A stretch of DNA of 64,000 nucleotides from Smallanthus sonchifolius (taxonomy: Eukaryota > Streptophyta > Magnoliopsida > Asterales > Asteraceae): assembly GCA_023525975.1 (NCBI GenBank), contig CM042028.1:74895501-74959500 (forward strand), in the 5' to 3' direction. Numbering within the stretch: the stretch's first letter is position 1; the number at the start of each line of letters is the position of its first letter. The notes beneath the pieces were generated by a model. The model had not been told where the DNA came from. It worked only from the letters and a program-made list of their open reading frames with translations, and did no database searches. Both the position numbers and the translations under genes were made by a program. This document shows positions 1 to 10,882 of the stretch, in pieces.

Positions 1-460
1 GGTTGAGGCGGTGACATTAACGTGGATAAGCACCAAAAGAAACTTCGTTAAATACGTAAAAGAAACATATGAAGTTACGGCGACTCGGTTGTGGAGATCG
101 AAACATAGATAAAAGATAGTTATATAACGGTACCGATGTTTTTAAGTCGGTATTGATCTCATTCTTCACGGTACCAGCATGTTACCGTCAAACGATATAA
201 CCCACGATACACCAAGTTGACATTTTACAGGGGGTAAACTTAAAACTTTAAAAACTTAAGTGGTCAAAACGAAATTTTACAAAGTTGAGGGGTCATTTTT
301 ATCATAACACAAAGTTGCAAAGTTGGGAGGTTGAATTGCCATTTCACAAAATTGTTGGGGGTTAATTGTCCGACCTTGGTTTTTAAGAGTAGTAGTAATA
401 TTATTAGACAATTTCATACATGTTTATTCAAAGTTGGAAAATATTATAGATAACCAAGTA
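1..460. other. AT-rich intergenic DNA, nothing identified
   Basis: I see no coding potential, terminal repeats or RNA-like motif here. It contains a few loosely repeated phrases (for example caaagttg at about 270-320) that could belong to an old transposon cut off by the window edge. Confidence 0.4.
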
Positions 461-461
461 A

Positions 462-985
462 AATTAAAAATATCATATATATCCTTATAAACATGTAAAA
501 ATATCATAAATACCCTATTAAAAACAATTTAAGAAATGACTATTTTACCCTTATTTTTCTAAAACTTTAAATTTTTATATTTACCCATTTTTAACTTTAA
601 AATTTATTTTCCCACAAACAGTAGTTTTCTTAAAATATTATATTTAACTTGTTCGCTTTCTTTTATACTTTTACCAATTTTATTTTATAACATTTATATA
701 TCATATATGAACTCGTTTTCTTTTATAACTATATAATGGTTGTCGTCAAGTAAAATATTAGGTAAAAAAATCATTTGAATTGAGTTATATAAGAGATAAA
801 ACTAAAATAATTTAAATTAGGTTGATAAAAATAAAAAAATTAAGTTATAAAAATCATATAATGGATAGGGGTAGAATAGTCATAAAATAAAAAATCATTT
901 AAATTAGGTATATATGATATTTTTAGTTTTGGTTGGATATATATGATATTTACCCATGTTTGTAAGGGTATATATGATATTCTCC
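462..985. mobile_element. Degenerate inverted-repeat element (MITE-like)
   Basis: The left arm (about 462-520) and right arm (about 935-985) are inverted copies of a block with atatcatatatatcc, aaacatg and a second atatcata. The interior is AT-rich and non-coding. The arms are diverged and I could not find a clean target duplication, so the superfamily is unknown. The short open frame at 943-1131 is AT-rich noise overlapping the right arm. Confidence 0.45.
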
Positions 986-1417
986 CAATATTATTATATT
1001 ACATTTTAAATAAATATAATATTTTACAATCTATAAGATGTAATGTCGTTATACTATGTTTTAATGTGTTGAACACTATATATTTTAAAAGTATTAACAC
1101 AAAAAAAAAACGTACAATGAATATAAATTGACATAAATATTTACGTGGTTTACACTATCAATGTGATAGTGTTGACCAATAATATCACTAAAGATAGCTA
1201 TTATTAATAATTTATGGTTTACAACTATAAAGGTGATGAATTTATGGAGGAAATTTTGAAAGAAATTCCTATCACTGTCATTAAGCTATGTCTAAGCATG
1301 TGCACTTATATCACTAAGATTGGGCTCCATTTATCTTTTCTGTCTATTTGTCATAGACATAAACCGACTATTTTATTAATTTTCTAATACTTAATTTAAT
1401 TCTATATTTAATTATAA
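986..1417. other. AT-rich DNA, nothing identified
   Basis: No convincing frame or terminal repeat was seen. A small inverted motif around 1145-1175 (tggtttacactatcaatgtgatag) could fold, but nothing links it to a known element. Confidence 0.35.
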
Positions 1418-1419
1418 GA

Positions 1420-1590
1420 GTGGTCCTTGTGGTTTGGAGCAAACTACAAATCTATCCTTAATTTAAAACTTTTACGGGTTTGATTTGGATGACACTTTTT
1501 TTGCTTTTAAACATGGTCCCTGAGTTTAACAACGTTAATTTGATCTCTTACCTTCAAGGGTATTCTAGTCCTTTACCTTTTTAGTCTTAT
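1420..1590 (+). mobile_element. Single arm of a MULE-type terminal inverted repeat
   Basis: The sequence starts gagtggtccttgtggtttgg and follows the pattern of the complete MULE arms found elsewhere in this window: GAGT start, then 'ccttgtggtttgg', then phrases resembling 'acatggtccctgag'. I could not find the opposite arm, so it is a truncated or decayed copy. The moderately GC-rich stretch after it (1620-2050) might be captured host sequence, but I recognise nothing in it. Confidence 0.4.
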
Positions 1591-3034
1591 TATTATTATT
1601 TTTTTAAATCTAAAGTTTAAAATAAAAGCCCTTAAACACCGCCCCCACCCATCTCCTGATTTTGATTCCCACCACCGCCACAACCTTTCTAACCATAGTA
1701 CATGTGCATCTTCGCCGATTTCTTCACATGAATGCCACTACCTATCATCACCGGTTTCTTCACAGGAGTAGCATTGGTTTCATCATTATAATCATCATTT
1801 CCAAATACACACTCATGTTTCACCTTTTGATCTCGTTTTGATATGGGTCTCCTTCGATATACAACTTTTTTTTCTTTTTGTTTCGGAATCTTGAGTTCTT
1901 GGTTATTTCTTGAATTTGATCAGAGTTCTACGAATTCAACATTAAGAAATCGACCAAGAATCGATGAAATACTGTGTAATTTCTGCAACAAAGAGCTTCC
2001 CTTGTGGAAGATCACTAGGGGTCACATGAAGATAATCCAAATTCATATGTAAAATTTGTCAAAAATTTTAGTGAATACACGTTATATATCGCTAGTCAAC
2101 CGACCCTAAAAATTTCCGACTCCCATAAAAAAATTTATGGGTCCGCCAGTACGTCTTCTCTTAAACTTATATCTATTGACTAGTGAAAAAAATTTATTGA
2201 ATTTCCAAAATAATGTCAAATTTGAATCTTTTCCTGATGAATTCCAGCTTTGCTACATTATAATTTTAATACAAATAATTGATTTTATCCATATCTTATT
2301 GTTTGTCTTTTATAACAAAATCTCTATATCTCCTATCTATAAAAAAACGATTGATGTTTGTTTTGACACATAATTCGTGAAATACGAAACGTACTTGCTA
2401 GATAAATGATATATTATTTTTAGATTTTAATTTGTTAATATGTGTATATTAACCTTTTCTTTACTTTAAAACGAGTAAAGGCCTAATTTTACAAAATATA
2501 GTAATTTCTTTGTCAAAGTTAATCCTTTTACTCTTAGGGTGTACGGGGTGTTCACGGCAGCGGGTTGGACTGGAACACCATCACAACTCCCTAGGATTCG
2601 CCTTGCGGGTTGGATATTGGGTTCATGAACCCGCTTGTGAAGACTCATCATTTTACAAAGGAACCAAATATTAACATTTAACCTAGTAAACCTGTATGTA
2701 TATAATTTGCTACGGTACTTGTAGGTTCAAAAGATGGACACCCCCACTCTTTAGGGTAAATTGGGTTTCAAATGATGTGGTACTATATAATTGAATGGTG
2801 GCTAGGGTAATTGTGGGTAGAACTAGGAGTGCACCCTCCACCCTTATAAATATTACTATATATATAAAACCCCGTGGTCGGCATCTACAATACCGGCCAC
2901 GTGACGTTTTCTTAGTGGTCCACACCTACAAGAGGAGAAGCAGGTGGTACAAGCATGAGCAGCGTTGATTCTTTTTATTTTTTATTTTCAGTTTTTTCTT
3001 TGTGTTCATATATGGCTGGTAGGGGTACAAATAA
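1591..3034. other. Intergenic DNA, nothing identified
   Basis: Short frames occur at 1843-2052 and 2137-2373 on the plus strand and 2466-2925 on the minus strand. None shows a recognisable domain or protein-like composition. A more GC-rich patch at 2530-2650 may be transposon-derived. Confidence 0.35.
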
Positions 3035-3442
3035 CAAACAATGAGTTGGAACAACTGGTGCGAGTGCTATCCCTAAACACTCATAACCCAGGTTCGAATC
3101 CCAGGACCCCCCCCCCAGACGTCATAATTATTGTTTTATTTTAAAAAAAATTAATAATTTCATTTTTTTCTTAATAATTTAAATATTTATACTTAATTTC
3201 ATTTTTTTTCCTTAATAATTTAAATCTTTATACTTAATTTTAAGCTATAACTTTTAAATGTTTTTTACGCTCCAAATGTAACGTTGTAACATGTTTATTT
3301 TTATCTAATTTGTTCAGATCCGATCCGCCGCAACGCGTGAGTATGTTTACCTGCAACGTGCTTATTTATACCTACATTCTCAAGTCCTCATTTTATCTTT
3401 TGGTTATACAAATACGCCGCATCGCACGAGATCTAATTCTAG
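3035..3442 (+). mobile_element. tRNA-headed element with Helitron-like CTAG end
   Basis: The head contains a clear pol III B-box-like motif, ggttcgaatcc at 3091-3101, preceded by an A-box-like region near 3042-3062, as in tRNA-derived SINEs. The tail runs through T-rich DNA to cgccgcatcgcacgag and ends CTAG at 3439-3442 followed by T, as Helitron 3' ends do. Blocks of the body match the 855-bp units at 36.0-38.6 kb. The 5' boundary is uncertain. Confidence 0.45.
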
Positions 3443-3625
3443 TTATAAATTAAATATTCATTTATAAAGTTAAATAAAATTAACTTGTACTTATTTTGGA
3501 AAAAAAAGATAAAAGTATTTATACCCAAGGTAGTAAATTTTGAAAGTTTTGGTTCTTTTTTTTTTTACAATACTCGCTGTATGCCAATACTTAGTTGAAG
3601 TGTGACGGAACATGAAATTAGGGGT

Positions 3626-3630
3626 GTTCA
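3626..3630. repeat. Target duplication gttca, left of solo LTR
   Basis: The five bases gttca directly precede the LTR terminus TGTAACA and recur exactly at 5242-5246 after the terminus TGTGACA. This is the expected footprint of LTR-retrotransposon integration. Confidence 0.8.
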
Positions 3631-4014
3631 TGTAACATCTCGAAAATTTCCAAGGAAATAAGGACTAAAGATGTTAATAAATCAAAGTTGAGGGGCTAAC
3701 AGGGGAATAGTCCAAAGTCCATGGACCAAACGTGAAATTTTTGAAAACTGGACGGTAGCGGACCGCTACCAAGAATCATAACGGTCCGCTTCGTGGGGAG
3801 GAAGACAACAATGATGACGTACCACGTGTCTGCTAACTTGCGGATGGTTTCTGACGGGTAGAAACCTTATGGCAGACCGCCACCAGATCCTTAATGGTCC
3901 GCCAAGACATAGGTGTGTCCTTAGCGAACCGCCAGCCTTGGAAATATTTTGCGGCTAAGGCGGTAGCGGACTGTCACCACCCTAGGTAACGGTCCACTAC
4001 GGGTCCCATGTTGG

Positions 4015-4024
4015 TCTATAAATA
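4015..4024 (+). promoter_or_regulatory. TATA box of solo LTR
   Basis: CTATAAATAG lies about 385 bp into the LTR, followed by a CA-rich start region. This is typical of the U3/R junction of a plant LTR promoter. Confidence 0.6.
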
Positions 4025-4548
4025 GAAATCACGAGTTCAGTGTTTGGCATTAGTCTCACACACAAAACACACACACATACCTCTGAAGATCCGATCCCGA
4101 GCCCTGGTTTGCGTTAGAGAGTCCGGTTTCTAGCCTTACGCCGTCAAATAGCCGTAGATAGTTCCGAGGTAAGTTTTATCTGACTCTTTAAGATTTGGTT
4201 ATTTACCATTATGCTAAAAACGTTTAATTAATAAATGTTGGTGTAATTTAGGATATTGTTCGAGTTAATTATTACAGTTAAAACTAAGCCGATGTGCTGT
4301 CCATGTGAGTTCCTTTGAACTGAAATGTGTATTTGATTACACGATTGTTATTTGAAATAGTTTGATAAGTGATGTCATATTCCATGCATATATAACATGT
4401 AATAAGTGCTTTATACGTTCCGGTGGGATGTGACTTACAGGTGGAATTGATCATTCCATTTTATACTAATGGTGTGCGCTAGTGGCAGAAAAGTTGACCA
4501 ATTATACATATACTAAAAACTCACAGTTGTCATGCTAGAGGGTGGGAC

Positions 4549-4843
4549 TAGGGATGAGCATTTGGTACCGAGTACCGGTACCAGTACCGATACCGTACCG
4601 AACCGGTACCGTACCGATAGATTCGGTACCGATATCGGTACCCACTTTTCCATAAATTCGTTACCGGTATTTTCGGTACCGGTACCGGTATGGTACGGGT
4701 ACCGAAAAAGATGAACATTTTGTAACATATACCGGTACCGTACCGAACCGGTACCGTACCGATAAATTCGGTACCGGTACCCATTTTTTCATAAATTCGG
4801 TACCGGTATTTTCGGTACCGGTACGGTATCGATCTCATCCCTA
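4549..4843. mobile_element. Non-autonomous hAT element built of GGTACCG repeats
   Basis: The ends are TAGGGATGAGCA and the inverse CTCATCCCTA, a hAT-type terminal repeat. The flanking 8-mers are ggtgggac (4541-4548) and ggtgtgac (4844-4851), seven of eight identical, fitting a hAT target duplication. The interior is almost entirely the self-complementary phrase GGTACCG/CGGTACC, so open frames on both strands here are repeat artefacts. It is nested in the solo LTR. Confidence 0.8.
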
Positions 4844-5241
4844 GGTGTGACATGGGATTACCGATAATCAAATAATAACCATTTGTGTGATTCATGAACT
4901 CACCAACTTATGTTGACCCAGTTGCTTTTAATATTTTTAAAAGGATATTACAGGTTAAAAGATAGACGGCTTTAGAGGATGAAATTTCAGGTAGAATGAT
5001 GGTGGACAAGACCAGTTGCGAGTTGAATGGTTGAAGACATGTTTGTGGGAAAACAATAAGTCCTGTGGTTTTGAGTTCTTTGACAAGAACTGATGTTTGG
5101 TAGGTTCAGTTTGTAATAGATGTTTGGTTAAGTTGTAAAACATTTTAGTTATTAAATAAAATGACGTTTATGGTTTAGCTTCTGCTGTGTGTTCTGTACC
5201 ATGCGTCACGACTAACCAGTGCCTGGGACTGGGGTGTGACA

Positions 5242-5494
5242 GTTCAACAAATCAAATTTTGATTTACTCGAATTACTCGTATAACAAAGTAAATTAACTC
5301 CGGTCTTTCGAAAAAAAAAACTAAATAAACTCTAAATCGACTTACTGTTATGCAATTAAATGAAGTAATAAAACGGATTAAATAAAGTCTAAAGTAATGT
5401 TACGGGATAAAATGTGATGGAACATGAAAATATAGAATTGCTATATTTTGATGTGGTAATTATTTAAGACGTAACTTTACACACTAGTAACTAA
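5242..5494. other. AT-rich flank of solo LTR
   Basis: Apart from the right gttca duplication at 5242-5246 and the TAA duplication at 5492-5494 of the next element, nothing is identifiable. Confidence 0.4.
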
Positions 5495-5813
5495 GGGGAC
5501 GTTTGGTTCGCGGAGTTCGTTGGAATTGGAATTTAAAGTATTCATTTGAAATCGATGATGTGTTTGGTTAGTATATTTGCTAATGAAATTATAATTTAAA
5601 AATACGTAAAAGATATAATTATTTCTTAAAATGGTAAGAGATTCTTAATTTCATTGAAATAGGGAGGGATTTTGAATTTCATTACTTAAGGGATTTGACT
5701 GGAATTAATTCAAATTCCAGTTCATTCTCTTAGCCAACTAAACATGTTAAATAATGAAATTTAAATTCCAATTCCATTAAAATCATATGAATTTCTACCA
5801 ACCAAACAAGCCT
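5495..5813. mobile_element. Tourist-like MITE (PIF/Harbinger type)
   Basis: The left end reads GGGGACGTTTGGTT and the right end AACCAAACAAGCCT, imperfect inverted repeats of the widespread 'GTTTGGTT' class. The 3-bp duplication TAA is exact (5492-5494 and 5814-5816), as expected for PIF/Harbinger. The subterminal arms (ggaattggaatttaaa and its inverse) extend the dyad inward. It is non-coding. Confidence 0.75.
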
Positions 5814-5816
5814 TAA

Positions 5817-6932
5817 GTTTCTCAAATGTCACACTAAAGTCTCTCAAATTTTTTTTGTCCATTTAAAGTTACTCAACTATCATTAGGTGTTCCAATCCTA
5901 TGTAATATTTTTATAAATGTTTAAAATTTTAAAATAAACATAACCAAATGAAACATATACGAATTTTGGTTACTGTTTAAGAAATATTTTTTTTTTCAAT
6001 TCGACTTAAATATAACAACTTTGAAACTTAATCTATTATTTAATAAATTTTTTCTTCTTTATTACCTCTTACTTTAAGTTTATTGGAATAAAAATTTCAC
6101 TTATTGATAACCAAGATTCATATATATTTCATTTCTCTTACTTAATCTTAAAATTGTTAAACATTTATAAAAATATTACATATGATTGAAAGATCTGATT
6201 AAAGTAAGTAATTTTAAATAAAGAGAAAAAATTTAAATTACTTTTAGTAGAACAATTATGAAACTTTCGATAGCATGGTACTGTGATGGTCACTTGTACG
6301 CTATGATTCTTTGTGAAAGAATAAGACATGAATGAATGATGCGTCAAACCTCTTTGTGAGTCAATATTTGTGTCATTGTGTGGTTCTAGTGGATGTTGGG
6401 TCCGACCTCCACGTCATATTTAAAAAAAATCTTTAATATTTTTTTACAAAATTATACTTCGGTTGTTTTTTTTATTCAAAACTTTAATCATCTTATATTT
6501 TTGAACTTTTATAAGACGTGACCATTCTATATTTATTAACACTTTAGACCATTTTATTCTTTGATAAAATTTTATACAAATCTGAATATTTTAGTCTTTT
6601 TTCATGTAGTAGAATTTAAACTTTTTTTGGTTTTTCTATTTCTGTAAAAAAAAAACTCATTTATATGTTATACAGTTTTTTTTTAACAATTTATCATCAA
6701 AATTAAATAAATTTGTTATTCGTCCTCAATGGGACATCAATAGTCGTTAAGTGGTGTACCCTACAATCAAAATATTTAAATCGTAAACGAAGTTGTGATG
6801 TATTTTTTCTAGAAAATTTAGGAATTATTATTAAAAAATAAATTAGTTATCCAAAAGTAAAATAATGTATATTTACTTAGAGTAGTACAATAATAAGTAC
6901 AATTTAGTACTTAATGAAAATAAGATCTCATG
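5817..6932. other. AT-rich intergenic DNA, nothing identified
   Basis: No protein-like frame, RNA motif or paired terminal repeat was found in this kilobase. The minus-strand frame at 6165-6347 is short and low in complexity. Confidence 0.4.
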
Positions 6933-7364
6933 TACGTGAACAAGGGTGACAATCTTGACCAATTCTTTAAAAAATGGGTTGATTTGACCAATTCTTTAAA
7001 AAATGGGTTGATTTGGGCAAAAATCAATTGAATATGGGTTAATTTGGGTAACCTCAAATTAGACAATGGGTTAATTTGGGTCACCTTAAATTAGTTAACG
7101 GGTCAATTTGGGTCTCCTCAAATATTCAACGGGTTAATTTGGGTTATCTTAAATTAGTCAACGGGTCAAAATGATCAAGTATTATAAAATTTTGTTAACT
7201 TAAAAATAGTGCATATAAATCCCCCCACCAACTTTGTCACCTCACCCCCACCCCCGCTATCACTGCTACTGCGCCTACCGCCCGCCACTCCAACGTCCCA
7301 CCGCCACCACCCGTCGCCGCCGCCACCGCTGCCTCCATCGTCTCCACCCCGCCACCTCCACCGT

Positions 7365-8910
7365 TGTCACACCCCGCCCCAGGCACCCCCGAGACGTGTC
7401 CGAGCCCCATTAGTATCTACGTTTGAACTTTGAAATCAGAGTTTTTAGAAATACAGCGGAAGTATTTTTCAAAAGGATCGTTTCAACATTCTTTCAACCT
7501 CAAGGGTTGTATTTTGTAAATATCAAAACTCCGTTGAAAGACAAAAGTTTTATATTTACTTTATAAACATAGGGATTTAAATACCCTTTTCATTTTGATT
7601 ACAAAACAGTGTTTGAAATCAAATACATTTATAGTCACTAAAAATAGAACTACCCAGGGTTGATCAATCCCCTGGTTCTATCTCCTTTTTTTTTCTTTAG
7701 GATTTTCTACACACGAGGCCTGAGAATCCAACGTGTAAGTCTATCCTTTTTATAGGTCAGATATGATATCTGCCTCTCACATTTTCTTTTCTTGGGTCAG
7801 ATCTGATGTCTGCCCATACCCCGTTCTTATTTCAGTTTATTCATTTCCTGAAAACATTTTAAAAATAAAACGTCAGCGCGAACGCCGATGAATACAACTA
7901 TCTTGACGATAAAATCATTTGGCACAAACAAGTATTAATTTCATAATCACAACTTTGTGTTCAATCCACACATTCAGCAGGCCCGTCATGTCTTATAACA
8001 ATGGACATGTTTGCCTCCAAAGTTGTTATAAGACAAGCACCAGCCGCAATCCGGGAATTTCACCCGAGACCCGTGTATCCCTTGCAAGTTTTACGTATAC
8101 CTATGGCCTGAATGATTTGTTCGTAGAAGAACGTTGAGCATTATTCACTTAACCTTTATTTGGCCATTTTCGTAAATAAAATGTTTGACACAAGTTTTAA
8201 GAGAGATAAAGTATTCACCTTGGTTTATAAGAATGAGCCTCTAAGTTGAAAGCTTATAGACTATCTTCTTAACTTGATTTCTCTAGCGTTTCAGCACCTC
8301 TACTAGCGTTTCTTCTTAAACCGGGTACTACAACGAGCGGGAATCAAACCGGCATCGTCAGGAGTCGTCTAGGAAGTCCCTAGAATGGATTGATGAAGAG
8401 AGAGTTGATGTTGGTGTGAAGAATGGGAATGAACTCGACCATCTATTTATAGGGCAGGTTCTGAGAGCGTGACGGACCGTTACGGGTGGTGACGGTCCGT
8501 CACCAAACTAGGGTTTGCGAGTCATCAGACACGTGTCACCCTCTGGTCATTTTGGGTCGTGACGTACAGTTACCAGGCGTGACGGTCCGTTACGGAGCGA
8601 TACGTGGCGCACCAGGGTGACTTTGGGGCCGTGACGGACCGTTACGAGGCGTGACGGTCTGTTATAGGGTTTCCACGCGTCAGAATTTGAAGATGAGTCA
8701 CTGGACACGTGGCAAACTATCAAGCGCGTGCCCAGCCCGCAACGGACCGTTACCGTCCGTGACGGTACGTTACCGTCTTGTGACGATCTGTTACAGTTGA
8801 ATTTTCATGATTTCTACTTTTTGAACCTTGATCTATAGGTTATTTACACTTGTAGTCTTTGTGGTTTGTACCTTTGTCAAATCTTGGACATTTTTGTGGC
8901 AGGTGTTACA
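7365..8910 (-). repeat. 3' LTR of the Tekay-like element
   Basis: On the minus strand it begins TGTAACACCTG and ends GGGGTGTGACA. It aligns throughout with 14298-15840. Relative to that copy it lacks about 33 bp near 7990, at a short gtcatgt direct repeat, and has about 20 extra bp near 8290 (a small tandem duplication of tagcgttt). The TATA box is at about 8441-8453 (minus). The U3 at 8464-8795 contains many copies of a GTGACGGACCGTTAC-like dyad. The open frame at 7919-8137 is LTR sequence, not a gene. Confidence 0.88.
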
Positions 8911-8944
8911 TCCTCCACAACTTGTCTTAACCTCGTCCTCGAGA

Positions 8945-9260
8945 TCATTCGAACAAGTGAGGATATTTCTTTTTCATTTCAGACTCCAGTACCCATGTGT
9001 ACTCAGGGCCACGTCTGAAGTTCCATTTCACTTTTACGATCATCAATTTCTTTCTTTTCAATTTCTTTTTCCTGCCTGTCCTCGATTTGCAGAGGTTGCT
9101 CCACGAATCTTAATTTTTCATCTACTTCTACATCTTGTAGGGGCATTACCAGAGATTCATCTGCCAAACACTTGCATAGATTTGCGTTATGTTTCTTCAT
9201 TCCTATCCACCAATAATTGGCTTTTAGGTTTTTGTACATTTTATATTTTCCAGGATGCAT
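8945..9260 (-). pseudogene. Integrase remnant: zinc-binding motif joined to pol C-terminal tail
   Basis: The frame starting at 9260 encodes an H2C2-like zinc-binding segment typical of the integrase N-terminus (an HPG start, then YWW and a Cys pair). It is followed at once by a segment like the extreme C-terminus of Tekay-type pol, with the VDEKLRFVEQP signature. The catalytic core between these should be several hundred codons long with the DDE triad, and it is missing. A frameshift near 9010 moves the last 20 or so codons into another frame, ending at a stop at 8945-8947. The element could not integrate on its own. Confidence 0.72.
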
Positions 9261-9610
9261 GGTGTATTTAGATTTATGGGCTTTTTCAAGAATTTCTTCA
9301 CGAACGTTTCCTTAGATAGGAACCCAATTTCTTTTATTTATTCTAAGAATTCCATCATTTCCCTTGACCAATTGGTCGATCATTCCTCCCGATCCTTCCT
9401 TCTCAAGGTTGGGTTCTTGTAAAGCAAGTTTATGAGATTCGTTAATACGAGTGATAAGATCGATTTGGAGATCGAGTCTTAAAGCACGAACTCATTTAGG
9501 TTTCTCATGTTCTTTTCTACTTAAGGCGTCAGCTACAACATTAGCTTTTCCTTCATGATAACAGATTTTGCAATCATAATCATTCAGGACTTCCATCCAA
9601 CGCCTTTGCC

Positions 9611-10201
9611 TCATATTAAGTTCTTTTTGACTGAATAAATATTCTTTAGGCTTTTATGATAAGTGAATACGATGAATTTAACTCCATATAGATAGTGCCT
9701 CCATAATTTCAGTGCGAAGATTATAGCGCCCAATTCTAAATCATGAGTCGTATAATTCTTTTCATGAGTTTTTAATTGACGGGAAGCATAAGCAATAACT
9801 TTGCTTCCTTGCATTAACACACAACCAAAGGCGATGTGTGAAACATCACAGTATATTGAAAATCCTTTGTTTCCATCTGGCAAGGCCAGTATGAGTGCTT
9901 GTGTCAGTTTCTGTTTTAGAATTTCAAAAGCTTCAGATTGTTTAGGACCACATTCATACTTAACTGACTTGCGAGTCAGAGAAGTCAATGGTCTAGCAAT
10001 TCGAGAAAAAATATTGGATAAATCTTCGTTAGTAACCAGCCAAACCGAGAAAACTATGAATTTCGGTTGGAGATTTCTGGATTTCCCATTTAGATATAGC
10101 CTCAATTTTAATCGGGTCAACTTCGATACCATCAGCGTTAATGACATGTCCAAGGAATTGAACTTCTGATAACCAGAATTCGCATTTTGAGAATTTAGCA
10201 T
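9611..10201 (-). pseudogene. RNase H domain and RT connection, degraded
   Basis: The frame covers the region after the RT palm: a sequence like 'GP.Q..AFE.LK..LT.A..L.LPD', then the RNase H core with ASRQLK and the LE.A.I.FALK.WRHYLYG signature of Ty3/gypsy RNase H. In the late 'FT.HKSL' motif the usual aspartate is replaced by tyrosine (reads FTYHKSL). Its N-terminal part overlaps the RT frame at 10029-10379 in a different phase, so a frameshift separates them. Confidence 0.78.
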
Positions 10202-10379
10202 AAAGCTTTTCGTTTCTCAAGAGTTCAAGCAAGATTTTTAAATTATTAGCATGATCTTCCTTACTCTTGGAGTAGATAAGGATATCGTCAATAAATACAA
10301 TAATGAATTTGTCCAAGTAAGGTTTGCAAACTCGATTCATCATATCCTTTGAAAGCTGCTGGAGCATTAGTAAGTCCAA
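10029..10379 (-). pseudogene. Reverse transcriptase palm with FIDDIL motif
   Basis: The catalytic motif appears as [10 protein letters not shown], followed by the conserved KFSKCEFW and FLGH motifs and a SFLGLAGY segment, all typical of Ty3/gypsy RT. The preceding part of RT is visible in other frames between 10380 and 10640, including the coding for the KKDGS-type and DLR.G-type motifs, so frameshifts have broken it into pieces. Confidence 0.85.
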
Positions 10380-10618
10380 AAGGCATTACCGTGAACTCAA
10401 AATGACCATACCGAGTTTTGAAGGCAGTTTTGGGAATGTCTTCTTCTTGGACTTTCAATTGATGAGAGCCAGAACGAAGGTCGATTTTTGAAAAGCATCG
10501 AGCTCCCTATAGTTGATCAAAGATATCATCGATTCTGGGGAGTGGATAACGGTTTTTAATTGTGACTTTATTTAGTTCACGATAGTCGATACACATGCGC
10601 ATCGAGCCGTCTTTCTTT

Positions 10619-10882
10619 TTAACGAACAAGACCGGAGCTCCCCAAGGTGAGCAATTCATCCAACTGTTTCTTTAATTCTGCCATCTCCGTTGGAGCTAAT
10701 CTGTACAAGGCTTTGGCAATTGGTGCCTTACCGGGTACTAGATTAATTCTAAATTTCACTTCTCTTTCAGGTGGAATTCTAGGCAGTTCATCGGGAAAAA
10801 CATCAGGAAACTCAGCTACAACTGGCACATCTTCGATCTTCTTTGTAGTGTCGGTGGTTATAGATACGAGGTATGCTAAGCA
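10619..10882 (-). pseudogene. N-terminal RT linker (FPDVFPDELP segment)
   Basis: In phase with the gag-protease frame upstream, this segment has the FPDVFPDELP and EL..QL.ELL motifs that precede RT in Ty3/gypsy elements. Phase is lost at about 10645, where the expected 'PWGAPV' block begins in another frame. A premature stop at 10883-10885 separates it from protease. Confidence 0.75.

Larger units (their letters stand above)
3631..5241 (+). mobile_element. Solo LTR, Ty3/gypsy-like, 1.6 kb
   Basis: The sequence begins TGTAACATCTCG and ends GGGTGTGACA, the TG...CA form with imperfect inverted ends, and is flanked by perfect 5-bp duplications. A TATA box (CTATAAATAG, 4015-4024) on the plus strand sets the orientation. 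The putative U3 at about 3747-3998 holds several copies of a dyad-symmetric acggtccgc/gcggaccg motif, resembling the U3 of the Tekay-type LTRs at 7.4-8.9 and 14.3-15.8 kb. There is no internal region, so recombination between two LTRs probably removed the rest. A hAT element is nested in the downstream part. Confidence 0.85.

Noticed and set aside
3085..3110. Possible tRNA gene at ggttcgaatccc
   Set aside because: Only the B box and a weak A box are present, with no acceptor or anticodon stem; better read as a SINE-like head.
4513..4895. Tyr/Arg/Gly/Thr-repeat frames on both strands
   Set aside because: They are produced by the GGTACCG repeats of the small hAT element.
7209..7433. Proline-rich open frame on the plus strand
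   Set aside because: It arises from C-rich low-complexity DNA of a hAT element and runs into the LTR; there is no domain and no independent support.
7919..8137. Open frame repeated at 14853-15104
   Set aside because: Both copies lie at the same place in the two LTRs and antisense to the element, so the similarity reflects LTR identity, not a gene family.
9801..10169. Plus-strand open frame opposite RNase H/RT
   Set aside because: Antisense shadow of the degraded pol gene, with no recognisable domain.
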